Assembly (NCBI GenBank): GCA_037176905.1
Contig: JBBBWG010010612.1
Coordinates: 1 to 21,605 of the forward strand
Length of the DNA stretch: 21,605 bases
Direction: 5' to 3'
Source: Azolla pinnata
Lineage: Eukaryota; Streptophyta; Polypodiopsida; Salviniales; Salviniaceae
The translations under genes and the position numbers were made by a program. The notes below the pieces were generated by a model. The model saw only the letters and a program-made list of their open reading frames with translations, was not told the DNA's origin and ran no database searches. Below are positions 9,602 to 19,502 of the stretch, one piece after another (within the stretch, counting starts at the first letter, position 1; every line of letters starts with the position of its first letter).

Positions 9602-11440
9602 CACATTCTGACTGATGCCTGAATTGATTGGAAATCGTGTCTAAACATGTATCTTCATTTTTATCCATGGAAGCATCTTCCCAGGTTGACGGAAAGAGTG
9701 GGAATCATCACCTAGCTAGCTGTGTTGTAAAGCATAGATCCTCTATAGTAGACACGATTAACGAAGCAGAAGATTGTTCAACTGCTCAAGCATGAAGAAA
9801 GAAGTCCTCAAATAGAAATTGGTTGTGGGGGAAGATGCGACTTTTTCTGCCTATTGTTTTGTATGCAAGGTTTTGGGTCGGTAAAATCGATGGCCCATAT
9901 AGATGGATGGAGTAAGGGATGTTGAGCAAAACATATCGGGCTGCATCTGCTGTGTTGCTGCTGTATGGTGTAATAATGTCAGATACTTTGGTTGTAATGA
10001 AAATGGCAAGCTCATGGCGGCTACTCAAAGTAGTGGTGAATTCAGCAGTCATGGTTGCTAGTCATTTTTTTCCTCACTAAGATTGGTCATTACTTCGTGA
10101 AGTCAATCAAATGGCAATAACAATGAGCATTCTGCTGCGATTCGATGAGCCCCATTCTGAGCCGTCGCCTTGAAGATCTTGAGGAAACACGAAACTGATG
10201 AGGATCTTGATTATTCTTCGGTTTGATTGATTGCCTTGGATATAGAAGATTGCATCGATGGAATGAAGCTTCTTCCCTGGCTAATGCTCCTTTTAATTAA
10301 GTAAGGCTCCAAACAGCGTAAAATGAATAACACAATTATCAACCGATGAAGTGAAATAAAAAAAGAGAGAGTAAATAAGAATTTGGAAAAAAGCGGCTGT
10401 AACTGAATAACTACCCCTCTTTTGCATAACTGAAAACCAGCCAGATGTTTCTTGTGTTTTCAAATGAATCAATCAAAGTGGTTCATTTCTGGAAATTCTG
10501 CTCTTCGAAAGAATTAAGAGTGCATCAAAAGATCAATCAGACAATTTTAGAGAGTGTTTGCTGCATGCAGCAGCGTGAAATCGAAGTTAAGGAATGGAAT
10601 GGTTGAAATCAAACGAAGTGGATTGGAAACGAGGAGTTGAAAATGTCCATAGAAATCAATACAAATGAGCAAACAGGCGTAAAAAACAAAAGGCGTGTGA
10701 GTATTTTTACAGCTCGTTAGACAGAAAACGAGATCAAAAAACTTGGAGGGGGGGTAAAAAAGAAAAACGGTTGAACAAGAAGAAGCAGAAATCAAACAAA
10801 AAGGGAGGAAAAAAGAAGAAGAAACAGAGCACACACAGAGAACAAGAACAGCAGCGAATCAAATGAATCGGGGAAAATAAAATAAGCAAAGCAAAACCAG
10901 CACCAACCATTGAATGCTTGGGAGAAGCCGCCAACTGCCTTCTCCTCCTTGTCTCTCTTCTACAAACGGAGGAGGAGAGAACGCCATGGAAGCTCGGAGC
11001 CCTCTTCTTCTTATTTCAATTTTGAGAAAACATGTGTGTGTGTATGTATATAGAAGAAAGCAGAAACACAGGCAGTAAAAGGCAGGAAAACAGAAATCCG
11101 AGCAGCGAGGGAGGCGAGGTACCATTGTGTTCTGTTGCTGCTCTTCTTCTTCTTCAAGCTCTGGTTCTTGCTCCTGTTCTGAGCTTGTGGCAGAGAGAGA
11201 GAGAGCCCTAGAGGAAGCAAGGAAGCAAGGAAGCAAGGAAGCAAGGAAGCAAGCAAGGAAGGAAGCAAGGAAGAAGGTTTTGTTGTCTGTCTGCTCTCCA
11301 GCAAAGCAAGCACAGCCATGGCTACTGCCATGTTTCCCTGCTCCTAGTTGCATTTTTCTCTCCTCCTTCCTCCTCTTCTGCTTCTTCCCCCGGCGAGCAC
11401 ACACCCAACGCAGCAGCCCAGAACGCAAGACGCACGGGCC
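9602..11440. other. LIG1 3' flank and COBRA upstream region
   Basis: 9602 to about 10540 is AT-moderate DNA holding the LIG1 3' untranslated region and spacer; I see no gene, and the open frame at 9786-10052 (minus) resembles nothing I know. 10540-11000 is purine-rich on the plus strand. 11034-11054 has a TG run and TATATAG, a possible TATA element for COBRA. 11130-11440 is the likely COBRA leader, with GA/CT runs and GGAAGCAA repeats. Long open frames on both strands here are low-complexity by-products. Confidence 0.65.
11213..11275. repeat. GGAAGCAA octamer array
   Basis: Five perfect GGAAGCAA units (11213-11252) are followed by imperfect GGAAG/CAAGG units. It lies about 170-230 bases before the COBRA ATG, probably in its leader or proximal promoter. 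Confidence 0.9.
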
Positions 11441-14400
11441 ATGGCGCCTTCCTCCTCCTCCTCCTCCTGCAGGACCTCCGTCTTCATCTTCTTCTTCATC
11501 GTCGCCAACGCCATCTTGCTCTCCTTCCTGCAGGCGCCGTCCGCTGGTAACCATCCCTCTCTCTCTGGCAGTCATTCTTCTTCTTCTTCTTCTTCTTCTT
11601 CTTCTTCTTCTTCTTCTTCTTCTTCTTCTCTCACGCGCAAGCACAATGCGCGCACAGAGAAACGGGGAAATTCCAATCATGCTGTTTCTTCCTTCCTTCC
11701 TTTCTTGCGTGCCCGTCTCGGAGCAGCAGGCTAACGAATCCCTTCCGTGTTTCTTCTTCTTCTTCTTGTGCCGCTGCTTCTTCTTGTGCCGCTGCTGCTG
11801 CTTCTTGCTGGTGCTGCTGCATGTGCTGCTTCTTCTTGCTGCTGCTGCTGCAGAAGCTTACGATCCGCTGGACCCCAACGGCAACATCACCATCAAATGG
11901 GACATCATGTCGTGGACGGGCGACGGTTACGTGGTAAGGCGCATGTCCATCCTCCTCGCAAAGAAATGCACAGACAGACAGGCAGGCAGGAATGGCATAG
12001 GCATAGGCATAGGCATAGGCATTGCATTCGTGCCTCCTGCCTGCGTGACGATGTTAGGGCAATGGCAGGCGGTGGTGAGCATCTACAACTTCCAGCAGTA
12101 CAGGCACATGGAGGCGCCGGGCTGGGCGCTGGGGTGGGCGTGGGCGGAGCGGGAGGTGATCTGGGCGATGGTGGGGGCGCAGGCGACGCTGCAGGGCGAC
12201 TGCTCGCGCTTCCGGGGCGGGGCGGCGCCGCCGCACTCGTGCGTGCGGAGCCCCCGCGTCGTGGACCTGCTGCCGGGCGTCGCCTACAGCAGCCAGGTCG
12301 CCAAGTGCTGCCGCGGCGGCGTGCTGTCGTCGTGGGCGCAGGACCCCTCCGCCGCCGTCGCCTCCTTCCAGATCACCGTCGGCGAGTCCGGCAGCAGCAA
12401 CGCCACCGTGAGGCTCCCCGCCAACTTCACGCTGCGCAGCCCCGGCGGGCCCGGCTACAGCTGCGGCCCCGCCATGGTCGTCCGCCCCAGCCTCTTCTCC
12501 TCCGCCGACGCCCGCCGCAACACGCAAGCCTTCAGTATTCATCCTCCTCTCTTTCTTCCTTTCTTCGTGCTGCTTCTGTGTCTTGCTTCTTGCTGCTTCT
12601 TGCTTCGTGCTTCTTCTTCTTCGTGCTTCTCTTCTTCGTGCTGCTTCTTCTTGCTTCTTGCTTCTTCTGTGTCTTCTTCTTCGTGCTGCTTCTTGCTGCT
12701 GCTTCTTCGTGCTGCTTTGCTTCTTCTGTGTCTTCTTCTTGCCGCTTCTTGCTGCTTCTTCTTGCTTCTTGCTTCTTGCCGCTTCTTGCTGCTTCTTCTT
12801 GCTGCTTCTTCTTGCTGCTGCTTGCTGCTTTTCTGTCTTCTTCTTGCCGCTTCTTGCTGCTTCTTCCTGCTTCTTGCTGCTGCTTGCTGCGTCTTCTTCT
12901 TCTTGCTGCTTCTTGCTGTGTCTTCTTCTTGCTGCTTCTTGCTGCTTCTTGCTGCATCTTCTTCTTCCTGCTTCTTCTTGCTGCTTCTTGCTGCTTCTTG
13001 CTGCGTCTTCTTCTTCCTGTTTCTTCTTGCTTCTTGCTTCTTCTTGCTGCTTCTTGCTTCTTCTTGCTGCTTCTTGCTGCGTCTTCTTGCTGCTTCTTGC
13101 TGCTTCTTGCTGCGTCTTCTTCTGCTTGCTGCTTCTGTGCTGCGTCTTCTTCTTGCTGCTGCTTCTTCTGTGCTGCGTCTTCTTCTTGCTGCTGCTTCTT
13201 CTGTGCTGCGTCTTCTTCTTCTGCTTGCTTCTTCTGTGCTGCGTCTTCTTCTTGCTTCTTGCTTCTTCTGTGCTGCGTCTTCTTCTTGCTTCTTGCGTCT
13301 TCTTGCGTCTTCTTGCTGCTTCTTGCTGCTTCTGTGCCTTCTTCTTCTTGCTGCTGCGTCTTGCTTCTTGCTTCTGTGCTGCGTCTTCTTCTTCTGCTTG
13401 CTTCTTGCTTCTGTGCTGCTTCTCCTCATGATTCATTCCCTCCTTCTGCTCCCAGTGACCTGGAACGTGACCTGTACCTACTCGCAGTTCCTCGCCCAGC
13501 GGGGCCCCACCTGCTGCGTCTCCTTCTCCTCCTTCTACAACGACACCATCGTGCCATGCCCTGCTTGTGCTTGCGGATGCCACAACTCCTCCACCTGCTT
13601 CAAGTAAGCTCCCCATTGCTCATCCCTCCCTCGATTCGCAAAACTAACCCTTTTCCGGCTGCACAAACAAAGCATCTGTACAAGAAGCAAACTGCGTGAT
13701 TTCCCCTCTCCGAATTCCTGTGCTGTTTTCCGACTGACCCGACCCGCTGCCTTGCTTGCTTGCTTTGCTTGCCCTGATCCATCGTTGGCGACAGCTCTCC
13801 GCCACTGCAAAGCGTGCTTAGCTCGGGGCCCAACGCTCTCCTGCCCCATCAGACCGCGCCCCAGATCCACTGCACCAACGACATGTGCCCCATCAGGCTC
13901 CACTGGCATGTGAAGCAGAACTACAAGTCGTACTGGAGGGTGAAGCTCACCATCAGCAACCGCAACTACGCGTGGAACTACTCCCAGTGGAACGTCGTGG
14001 TGCAGCACCCCAACTTCCACAACCTCTCCGAGGTCTTCAGCTTCACGTACAAGAGCCTCAACCCCTACGGCAGCGCCATCAGTAAGCCTTCTCTCTGCCT
14101 GCTGTCTCTCCCTCTCCCTCTCCCTCTCTCTCTCTCTCTCTCTGTTGTTTGTGACAAGGAGCCGGATTTAGGGTTTTGTTTGCTTGTGTGCTTGCTTGGG
14201 TGCTGGACATGGTGCTGGTTGATCTCTATCTATCTTGTTCTGATTGATGGGCATTGCCCCTGCCGATGATTTGAATTGACTCGAATCAAATTGCATTGAA
14301 TCTAATCGAATCAAATCAAATCGTACTGAATTGAATCTAATCGAATCGAATCTCGCAGATGATACGGCCATGTTCTGGGGCATCAAATACTACAACGATC

Positions 14401-14648
14401 TGCTCATGCAGGCCGGCGAAGATGGCAATGTGCAGTCGGAGCTCCTGTTCCAGAAGGACAAGGACACCTTCTCCTTCTCCGAAGGATGGGCCTTCCCACA
14501 AAGGGTCTATTTCAATGGCGATGCCTGCGTGTTGCCGCCCCCTGATGCCTACCCATCTCTACCCAACGGAATATCGTCAGTGAAATCGAGTGCCTCTGCC
14601 CTCGTTGCGCTCTCGTTGATGGCATTTGCTCTTGTTTTCTTCCTATAG
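11441..14648 (+). CDS. COBL: COBRA-like GPI-anchored protein, 6 exons, complete
   Basis: COBRA proteins are secreted, GPI-anchored wall proteins that bind cellulose and orient its deposition in expanding cells. Exons: 11441-11546, 11854-11933, 12069-12534, 13456-13603, 13795-14081, 14359-14648; phases join cleanly to 1377 nt (458 aa; Arabidopsis COB is 456). Residues 1-35 are a signal peptide with an FIFFFIVANA core, and the mature protein probably begins near EAYDPLDPNG. The COBRA domain follows: VSIYNFQQYRHM, GWALGWAWAEREVIWAMVGAQ, CCRGGVLSSWAQDP. TCCVSFSSFYN (236-246) contains the diagnostic CCVS motif; CPACACGC, MCPIRLHWHVKQNYK and GWAFPQRVYFNGD come next. Several N-x-S/T glycosylation sites are present. 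The tail after LPNG ends in a hydrophobic segment without a charged end, as GPI anchoring needs. ATG context is good (GCCATGG). Exon GC is very high; introns 2 and 3 are multiples of three and free of in-frame stops. Confidence 0.96.
11575..11628 (+). repeat. TTC microsatellite, 18 units, in COBRA intron 1
   Basis: Eighteen uninterrupted TTC units lie in the 307-nt first intron. The rest of that intron also carries TTCTTGTGCCGC and GCTGCT units down to the acceptor at 11853, the same vocabulary as intron 3. The intron is not a multiple of three. Confidence 0.95.
11994..12023 (+). repeat. GGCATA hexamer array in COBRA intron 2
   Basis: Four perfect GGCATA units and a fifth imperfect one lie within the 135-nt second intron. 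Read through, they would encode Gly-Ile repeats. Confidence 0.9.
12535..13455 (+). repeat. COBRA intron 3: nearly adenine-free TTC/TGC repeat tract
   Basis: The whole 921-nt intron is built from TTC, TTG, CTGC and GTC words, with TTCTTGCTGC the commonest decamer. From 12542 to 13427 (886 nt) I count one adenine, at 12956. A 33-nt higher-order unit recurs at 13141, 13174, 13207 and 13240. All stop codons, on either strand, need A or T at fixed places that require a plus-strand A, so every frame is open by composition alone. The donor is A|GTATTC and the acceptor CCCAG|TG. Branch-point adenines are only available at 13428-13435, about 20-27 nt before the acceptor. Confidence 0.95.
14272..14354 (+). 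repeat. Degenerate TCGAAT/TCAAAT repeat in COBRA intron 5
   Basis: Short units such as AATCGAATC, AATCAAATC and TTGAATCTAATC repeat imperfectly right up to the acceptor at 14358. The upstream part of the same intron (about 14110-14142) is a CT tract. Confidence 0.75.
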
Positions 14649-14666
14649 CCAGCCAGCCAGCCAGCC
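14647..14666 (+). repeat. AGCC x5 overlapping the COBRA stop codon
   Basis: Five AGCC units begin with the AG of the TAG stop (14646-14648) and continue into the 3' untranslated region. Length changes here would not alter the protein. Confidence 0.9.
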
Positions 14667-16549
14667 AATTCATGGATTTGACAACGTAGCTGATGCAGAT
14701 CGGTTTGAAAATTCAGAAATCTCCATGGCAGCAGCAGGTTTACAGTGATTTTGCGAAGCTAATGTATTATTCACGTAGATCAACGGAGCTGATGGTGAAG
14801 CTTTCGGAGGCGTTTTCTGATAGCCAGGGAATGGGCTCAGTTGTTGATTAAACCCCCCTCCACACCACAGTTCATTGCTGTTGTCTGGGAGGTATATATA
14901 TATATACATGACTCGGGGGCCATGAAAATCAAAACTTCCTCTGCTATTCTGGAGGACTGTCTGTGGCTTCAATTTTTTGTATAGATTATCAATCGGATTG
15001 GGATGATTATTTTCTTCCATTTCAGTTTTGCTTTGAGAGGAATGGATCCAAAGCCAAGCTATGCATAATACCAAGAACAGTATTTACACTTATCCATACA
15101 TTCAATATTAATCAAAATGAATTGTGACTTTGCTTTTGTTTCCATCGTTTTTATAGAACATAGAGAGTACAATGCGTTTTCCCACAATTGCTTGAAAAGA
15201 TCTCCCAACAATGCGTTTACACATGTCCCACTGTTTAAGTTAGCTCTTGTGGAGAAGATGAAAAACACCGTTACTGAACTAAAGCGCACAGAATAAAAAG
15301 TTCAGTTTATACTCCGCCTGAACGGGAGAATAATTTTGTAACGAGTTCAAAAATGTTTCCACTATATAGCAAAAGAGAATTGAGCATTAGTTACAATTGT
15401 ATATAGCGTTGATTGACTAGCCTACGTAAACATGATTTCGCTGAATCGAACCAAATGATACTCTCGTTTCAAGATGATGTTAATGGCAAAGGTCACGAAG
15501 CTGAATAACGAGGAAAGCTTTTAGTGTGAAATTCAAATGTATAGAGCCAAAATGAATCTCACTGCTATGTGAACAAAAGAGCTGCTTTTATATTAGATAA
15601 AATTACCACCGAAATTAGATAAGATACATTACTTTTTACAGTCAAAGAGCAGAATAGCTCTTTGTATTGCCAATATTTCAAGGTATTGATTGCATTGCCC
15701 GTGGATTATTTCCTTACCAAAAAAACACATAATTACCTGCATAAAAGGAGCACATGGACTCTTCTTCATACAATTACCTGTTGTCGCACAAATTTGATTG
15801 ATAACTGAAGCAGAAAACCCATCCATGGCATAAATGTGGTCCACATGCGCGATTTGAATATGCCGAATAGACCTTTGCAGCAGCAAAATTACGGCGAATG
15901 TAGGTTACCAGGTACTGATACCACTACCTTCCAACAAATGTGTTTCTTTTTATCTAATATAATTCACTGATGCATTCAGCAGTAACATGCGTCCTCCACT
16001 TACTTGTATCACCATTGCAAGCCATCATACAGTACCCAAGGTGAGATTTCCAGAATGAAGGGAGCGAGGTCAATTCCTTATACAGTGACTAAGCTATATT
16101 TCGAAAGGTTTCGGAAGCTTTTTGACTATTTTTAGACCCAATGTTTTCAAAAGATCGGTCCAATCATGATGATACACACTGCGAATTTTTTAGAGGCACA
16201 GCCCAGCCTGCTTACGTATATTTCAGCACTTTTACTTACAGGGTGAAAGCGTGAGACTACTCGTAATTTGTCAATGACATAGTTGATTAGCTTCCAAAGC
16301 ACTGTAATTTACACTATAAGACTAAAATCGACCAATGTAAAGACAAACTACCAGGTAAATAAAAATTAATTATAAAATAAACTTGTTCCCATATGCCTGG
16401 TGGATGAAACGTGCTGGTTAGTTACTATATATTCGAATTACTGGAGTTAAAACGTTCCATTCTCATGCTTCCTTCCATTCCACCTTTTACATAACCAGAA
16501 TTCGACAAACTACAGAACCAGAACAAGAAGGGCCTTTCGAATGGTTTAC
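14667..16549. other. Convergent spacer between COBRA and LSF2
   Basis: The spacer is AT-rich, about 1.9 kb, and holds both 3' untranslated regions. A TA run (14893-14906) and a 15-bp inverted word (15588-15602 against 15948-15962) are the only structures noticed. No open frame resembles a known protein, and I see no tRNA or other RNA gene. Confidence 0.65.
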
Positions 16550-16821
16550 CTATGCCTTCTCGATCGAGTTGCGCATACCACATATCTTATCTTGAATCAG
16601 TTGTCTCTCCCAAGCTGCCACATCTGTGAAGGCATCATCAGACAGAGATTCAAAAGGTTCTTTTCCTGGATCATTCTTGGCAAGGTCATAGGTGGCCCCT
16701 CTTATTGCCTCCTTCTTCGGACCACATGGTCTCTTTGATGTCAAAAACTCGTAAGCATCATTCAGCTGAGTCATCACCACCATGGCACCAAGTTAGATTG
16801 AAACTTGGTGTCTCTGAAAAG

Positions 16822-16874
<53 letters not shown>

Positions 16875-18211
16875 CATGTGAACAATGATCTGCACAGCTT
16901 ACAGGCAACTTACATTCATTCCATGGAACCAGAAAAGATATGCAATGACGACAGCTGGTGCACGGCCAAGCCCGGCACTGCAATGAACATAGGCTGTCTT
17001 CCCTTCCGATAAGGCCATTTGCAGCCCACATACGGCTTTCGGGAGCTCCTCTCTCAATGAGTTGGCATCGAAATCCCTGGCCTGTCTCGGAGAGTTTAAC
17101 TGTTAGAACTCAACAAGATATTGCACATGCACGCATGAACTGTGTGCATATGTGAATTCGGCATTTGCATATGTACAATATGAATAGGTATAGAAGCATG
17201 CCTAATTGTGTAGAACCCATGTAAAATGTGCACGAATCTGAATCTGAATTTTTGCACATGTACATGCACTCGCACGGATTAACAAACATTCACGACGGTG
17301 TATATGTATATGACATATGTATGTATGTGTGCTGTGCAATGGCTATGTGTCAAAATTTGTGGCAGAAAACTCGGCCCTATTGCTGACTTACAGGGTTTCT
17401 CATGTACACGATGCCCAAGTCCTCGCACCGTTTGGTGATCGAATTGATATCGACTCCCCAGTACTCGATGTCCTTATCCTGCTGAAGGTTGAGGATTGCT
17501 CCTACACCTTCCTCATTGCGGAGGCGATCGATGTCGGCCGGAGTCTGCGGTTGCGAACCCACTAGAACATTGTCGAGGATGCGAGTGTAGTAAATCCCTG
17601 CCACAAAAGGAAGAAGAAAGAAGCCATCAGCTCCCCGACGACTTCGGATTCATCCTAGAGACACCATGGATTGTGCTAGCGTTCCTTCTTCCAGCTCTTC
17701 CCGAATGTGCAGAGCCCAAGAAGCAAGCTTCTTCTTCTTTTTTTTTTTGAGCCGAAAGCGCGAAATTCCCAGGGAGAATTCGGAATGGCACATGCAGAAA
17801 AGAAAAGAAAAGAAAAGAAAAGAAGGGGAATGCGGATCGGAGCAAACCGAGGTCGTGATGGTACTCGTACGGGTTCCGCATCTCGCGCTGCATGTTGCGG
17901 TTGTACTCCTCGTCTTTGGAGAGGGGGGCGGTGGAGGAAGAGGAGGAGGCGGAGGAGCAGCAGATCATCATCCGAGAGAGGCGGGCAGGGAAAGGCCATG
18001 GAAGCGCGCGTCTTCGGCGGGGCACGGCAGAAGCGATGGTGGAGGAGGGAGAAGAAGAAGGAGAAGAAGAAGAAGAAGAAGAAGAAGAAACGGGAGCAGG
18101 AGCAATGGCAGCGGCGGAAGCAGGTGCAGAGGCAATGGCAGCGTCAGAGGGAGGAGGAGGAGGAGGAGCATCAGCGACGAGGGAGGGGAGGGAAGAAGAG
18201 AGAGCAGCCAT
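16550..18211 (-). CDS. LSF2: Phosphoglucan phosphatase LSF2-like, plastid, 4 exons, complete
   Basis: It removes phosphate (in Arabidopsis LSF2, the C3 phosphate) from starch glucans, allowing amylases to degrade starch. Exons on the minus strand: 18211-17848, 17597-17392, 17081-16914, 16765-16550. They total 954 nt (317 aa; Arabidopsis LSF2 is 282). Residues 1 to about 90 are Ser/Ala/Pro-rich with an RRRR patch, a likely transit peptide. Then NPYEYHHDLG, VGSQPQTPADIDRL and LNLQQDKDIEYWGVD match the LSF2/SEX4 family. HCSAGLGRAP holds the dual-specificity phosphatase loop, Cys224 and Arg230; Asp193 is the probable general acid. The C-terminus (SKRPCGP, GATYDLAKNDP, KEPFESL, then WERQLIQDK) ends without a carbohydrate-binding module, which separates LSF2 from SEX4. 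The frame extends upstream to an ATG at 18355, but that stretch looks like leader; I chose 18211. It is convergent with COBRA and divergent from the lipase gene. Confidence 0.94.
16821..16869 (-). repeat. CT (GA on plus) microsatellite in LSF2 intron 3
   Basis: About 20 GA units on the plus strand (16829-16868) after GAAA units. On the transcribed strand this is a CT tract about 60 nt upstream of the exon 4 acceptor (16766), where it may extend the polypyrimidine signal. Confidence 0.9.
17796..17824. repeat. AAAAG microsatellite in LSF2 intron 1
   Basis: Five or so AAAAG units, seen on the gene strand as CTTTT. They lie just inside the 250-nt first intron. Confidence 0.85.
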
Positions 18212-19502
18212 GGAAGGAAGGAAGGAAGGAAGGATCGATCGATCGAGCGGGCGAAGGAGAAGAGGCAGCAGAGAGCGATGGTGGGCGATTTCTGCAGAAA
18301 TACGTAGAGAGGGAAACAGCGAAGAGGCACATCCACATGCTACATCCACATACATGCCTCTTCACCATGCATGCATGCATGCATGCATGTGCATGTGCAT
18401 GTGCTTGTGTCTCTATGTATGTATGTGCTCGTGTGTATCACATATTTGTGTATGTGTATGCATCTGTATATATGAATGTATGTGTGCGTGTGTGTGTGTA
18501 TGTGTGTCTCTGCATATGTGTATGTGCGTGTGTCGTGTATCACATATCTATGTATGCTTATGCATGTGTATGTGTGAATGCATCTATGCCTGTGCTTGTG
18601 CGTATCACATATCTATGTATGTTTATGCATGTGTATGTATGAATGTATGTTGCCTGTGCTTGTGTTTATGCATGTGTATGTATGAATGTATGTATGTATG
18701 TGTGTGTGTGTCTATATCTGTTTATGTGCGCCGTGCGTCACATATCTATCTGTATGTGTGTGTGCATGTCTGTGCCTGCTGTGTAGCACTTATCTAGGTG
18801 TGTTTATGCATGTGTATGCATGCATGCATGCATGTGTGCGTGCGTATGTATCAGCCGTCGATGCGGTGGTCAGGGTTTCGAACTCCCCCCACCTGACATG
18901 CATACGTCGAAAACTCATGTACGTAGATTGGAGCAGTGCAGGAAGAAACGCGTGTGGGCAAGAACAACATTCGTGGACAGCCAACAGAAAACTGTTGCTT
19001 GTAGCATTCGGAGCTGTTGCATCCCTTGCCAGAGAGATACTGGGCAGAGAGACTGTTTCGAAACAAGGCTCGATTCAAAAGGGGCTCATTCGGAGTTTCC
19101 CACCCCCGACCCCCAATGCCTGTGATAACCGGATGCAGTTGTATTTTACCGTGGACAGCAGCACAGTAAGGGGGGTTACCAGAAGGCATCGCGTGTACGC
19201 TGTGTTTTAGGGGTTGAGGGTGTTTTGGAGCAGTACTCTGGGAGCGAGTGGGGCCGATGATGATTTGGAAAGGCGACCGCAACATCTCGTGCCGCTCGCT
19301 CCAAGAGTCGAGGTTGGCAGGAGGGGAATGAATGCAGTAGGTACAGGGTCTGTTTCCAATGGAGTGGTGAAGGAGGAGGAGAAGCAGATCATCATCTTCT
19401 GAGGTCATCCCAGATCTATGATCTGATCCACCCTCTTGTGCTTCTTCTTCCTCTCCTTCCTGTTGCTTGATTTTCGAAGCTCGTCGACAATTCGCAGGAA
19501 TC
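18212..19502. other. Divergent spacer between LSF2 and lipase-like genes
   Basis: About 1.3 kb separates the two starts. The first 150 bases are GGAA/GA-rich (LSF2 leader). 18360-18845 is a TG/CATG microsatellite. 18850-19502 is of normal complexity, with CTTCTTCCT pyrimidine tracts just before the lipase start, and probably contains that gene's promoter and leader. Open frames here on either strand resemble no known protein. Confidence 0.65.
18360..18845. repeat. Long compound TGTATG/TGTGTG/CATG microsatellite
   Basis: Nearly 490 bases of TG, TATG, GCATG and TGTGCGTG words, flanked by CATGCATG runs at 18366-18388 and 18816-18834. Phrases such as TATCACATATCTATGTATG recur at about 18537 and 18603, so part is a longer-unit duplication. 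Open frames rich in Cys, Met, Tyr and Val here are repeat translations. Confidence 0.9.

Noticed and set aside
10859-11680. Arg-rich minus-strand open frame of about 273 codons
   Set aside because: Its Arg run is the reverse of the TTC repeat and it overlaps COBRA exon 1; composition explains it.
12054-13616. Long minus-strand open frame (about 520 codons, Lys/Arg/Ser/Gln/Glu-rich) and similar plus-strand frames
   Set aside because: It is antisense to COBRA exons 3-4 and intron 3. The tract lacks adenine on the plus strand, so stop codons cannot occur in any frame; the open frames carry no coding evidence.
15588-15962. 15-bp inverted word TTATATTAGATAAAA flanking about 345 bp, as a possible MITE
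   Set aside because: The match stops at 15-16 bases of AT-rich DNA, there is no target-site duplication and no extended terminal similarity; chance is likely.
17627-18355. LSF2 start at the upstream ATG 18355
   Set aside because: It would add 48 residues with no family likeness, running through GGAA repeats; the ATG at 18211 gives a transit-peptide-like start and a length closer to the family.
18380-18797. Cys/Met/Val/Tyr-rich open frames in several frames
   Set aside because: They are translations of the TG/TATG microsatellite.
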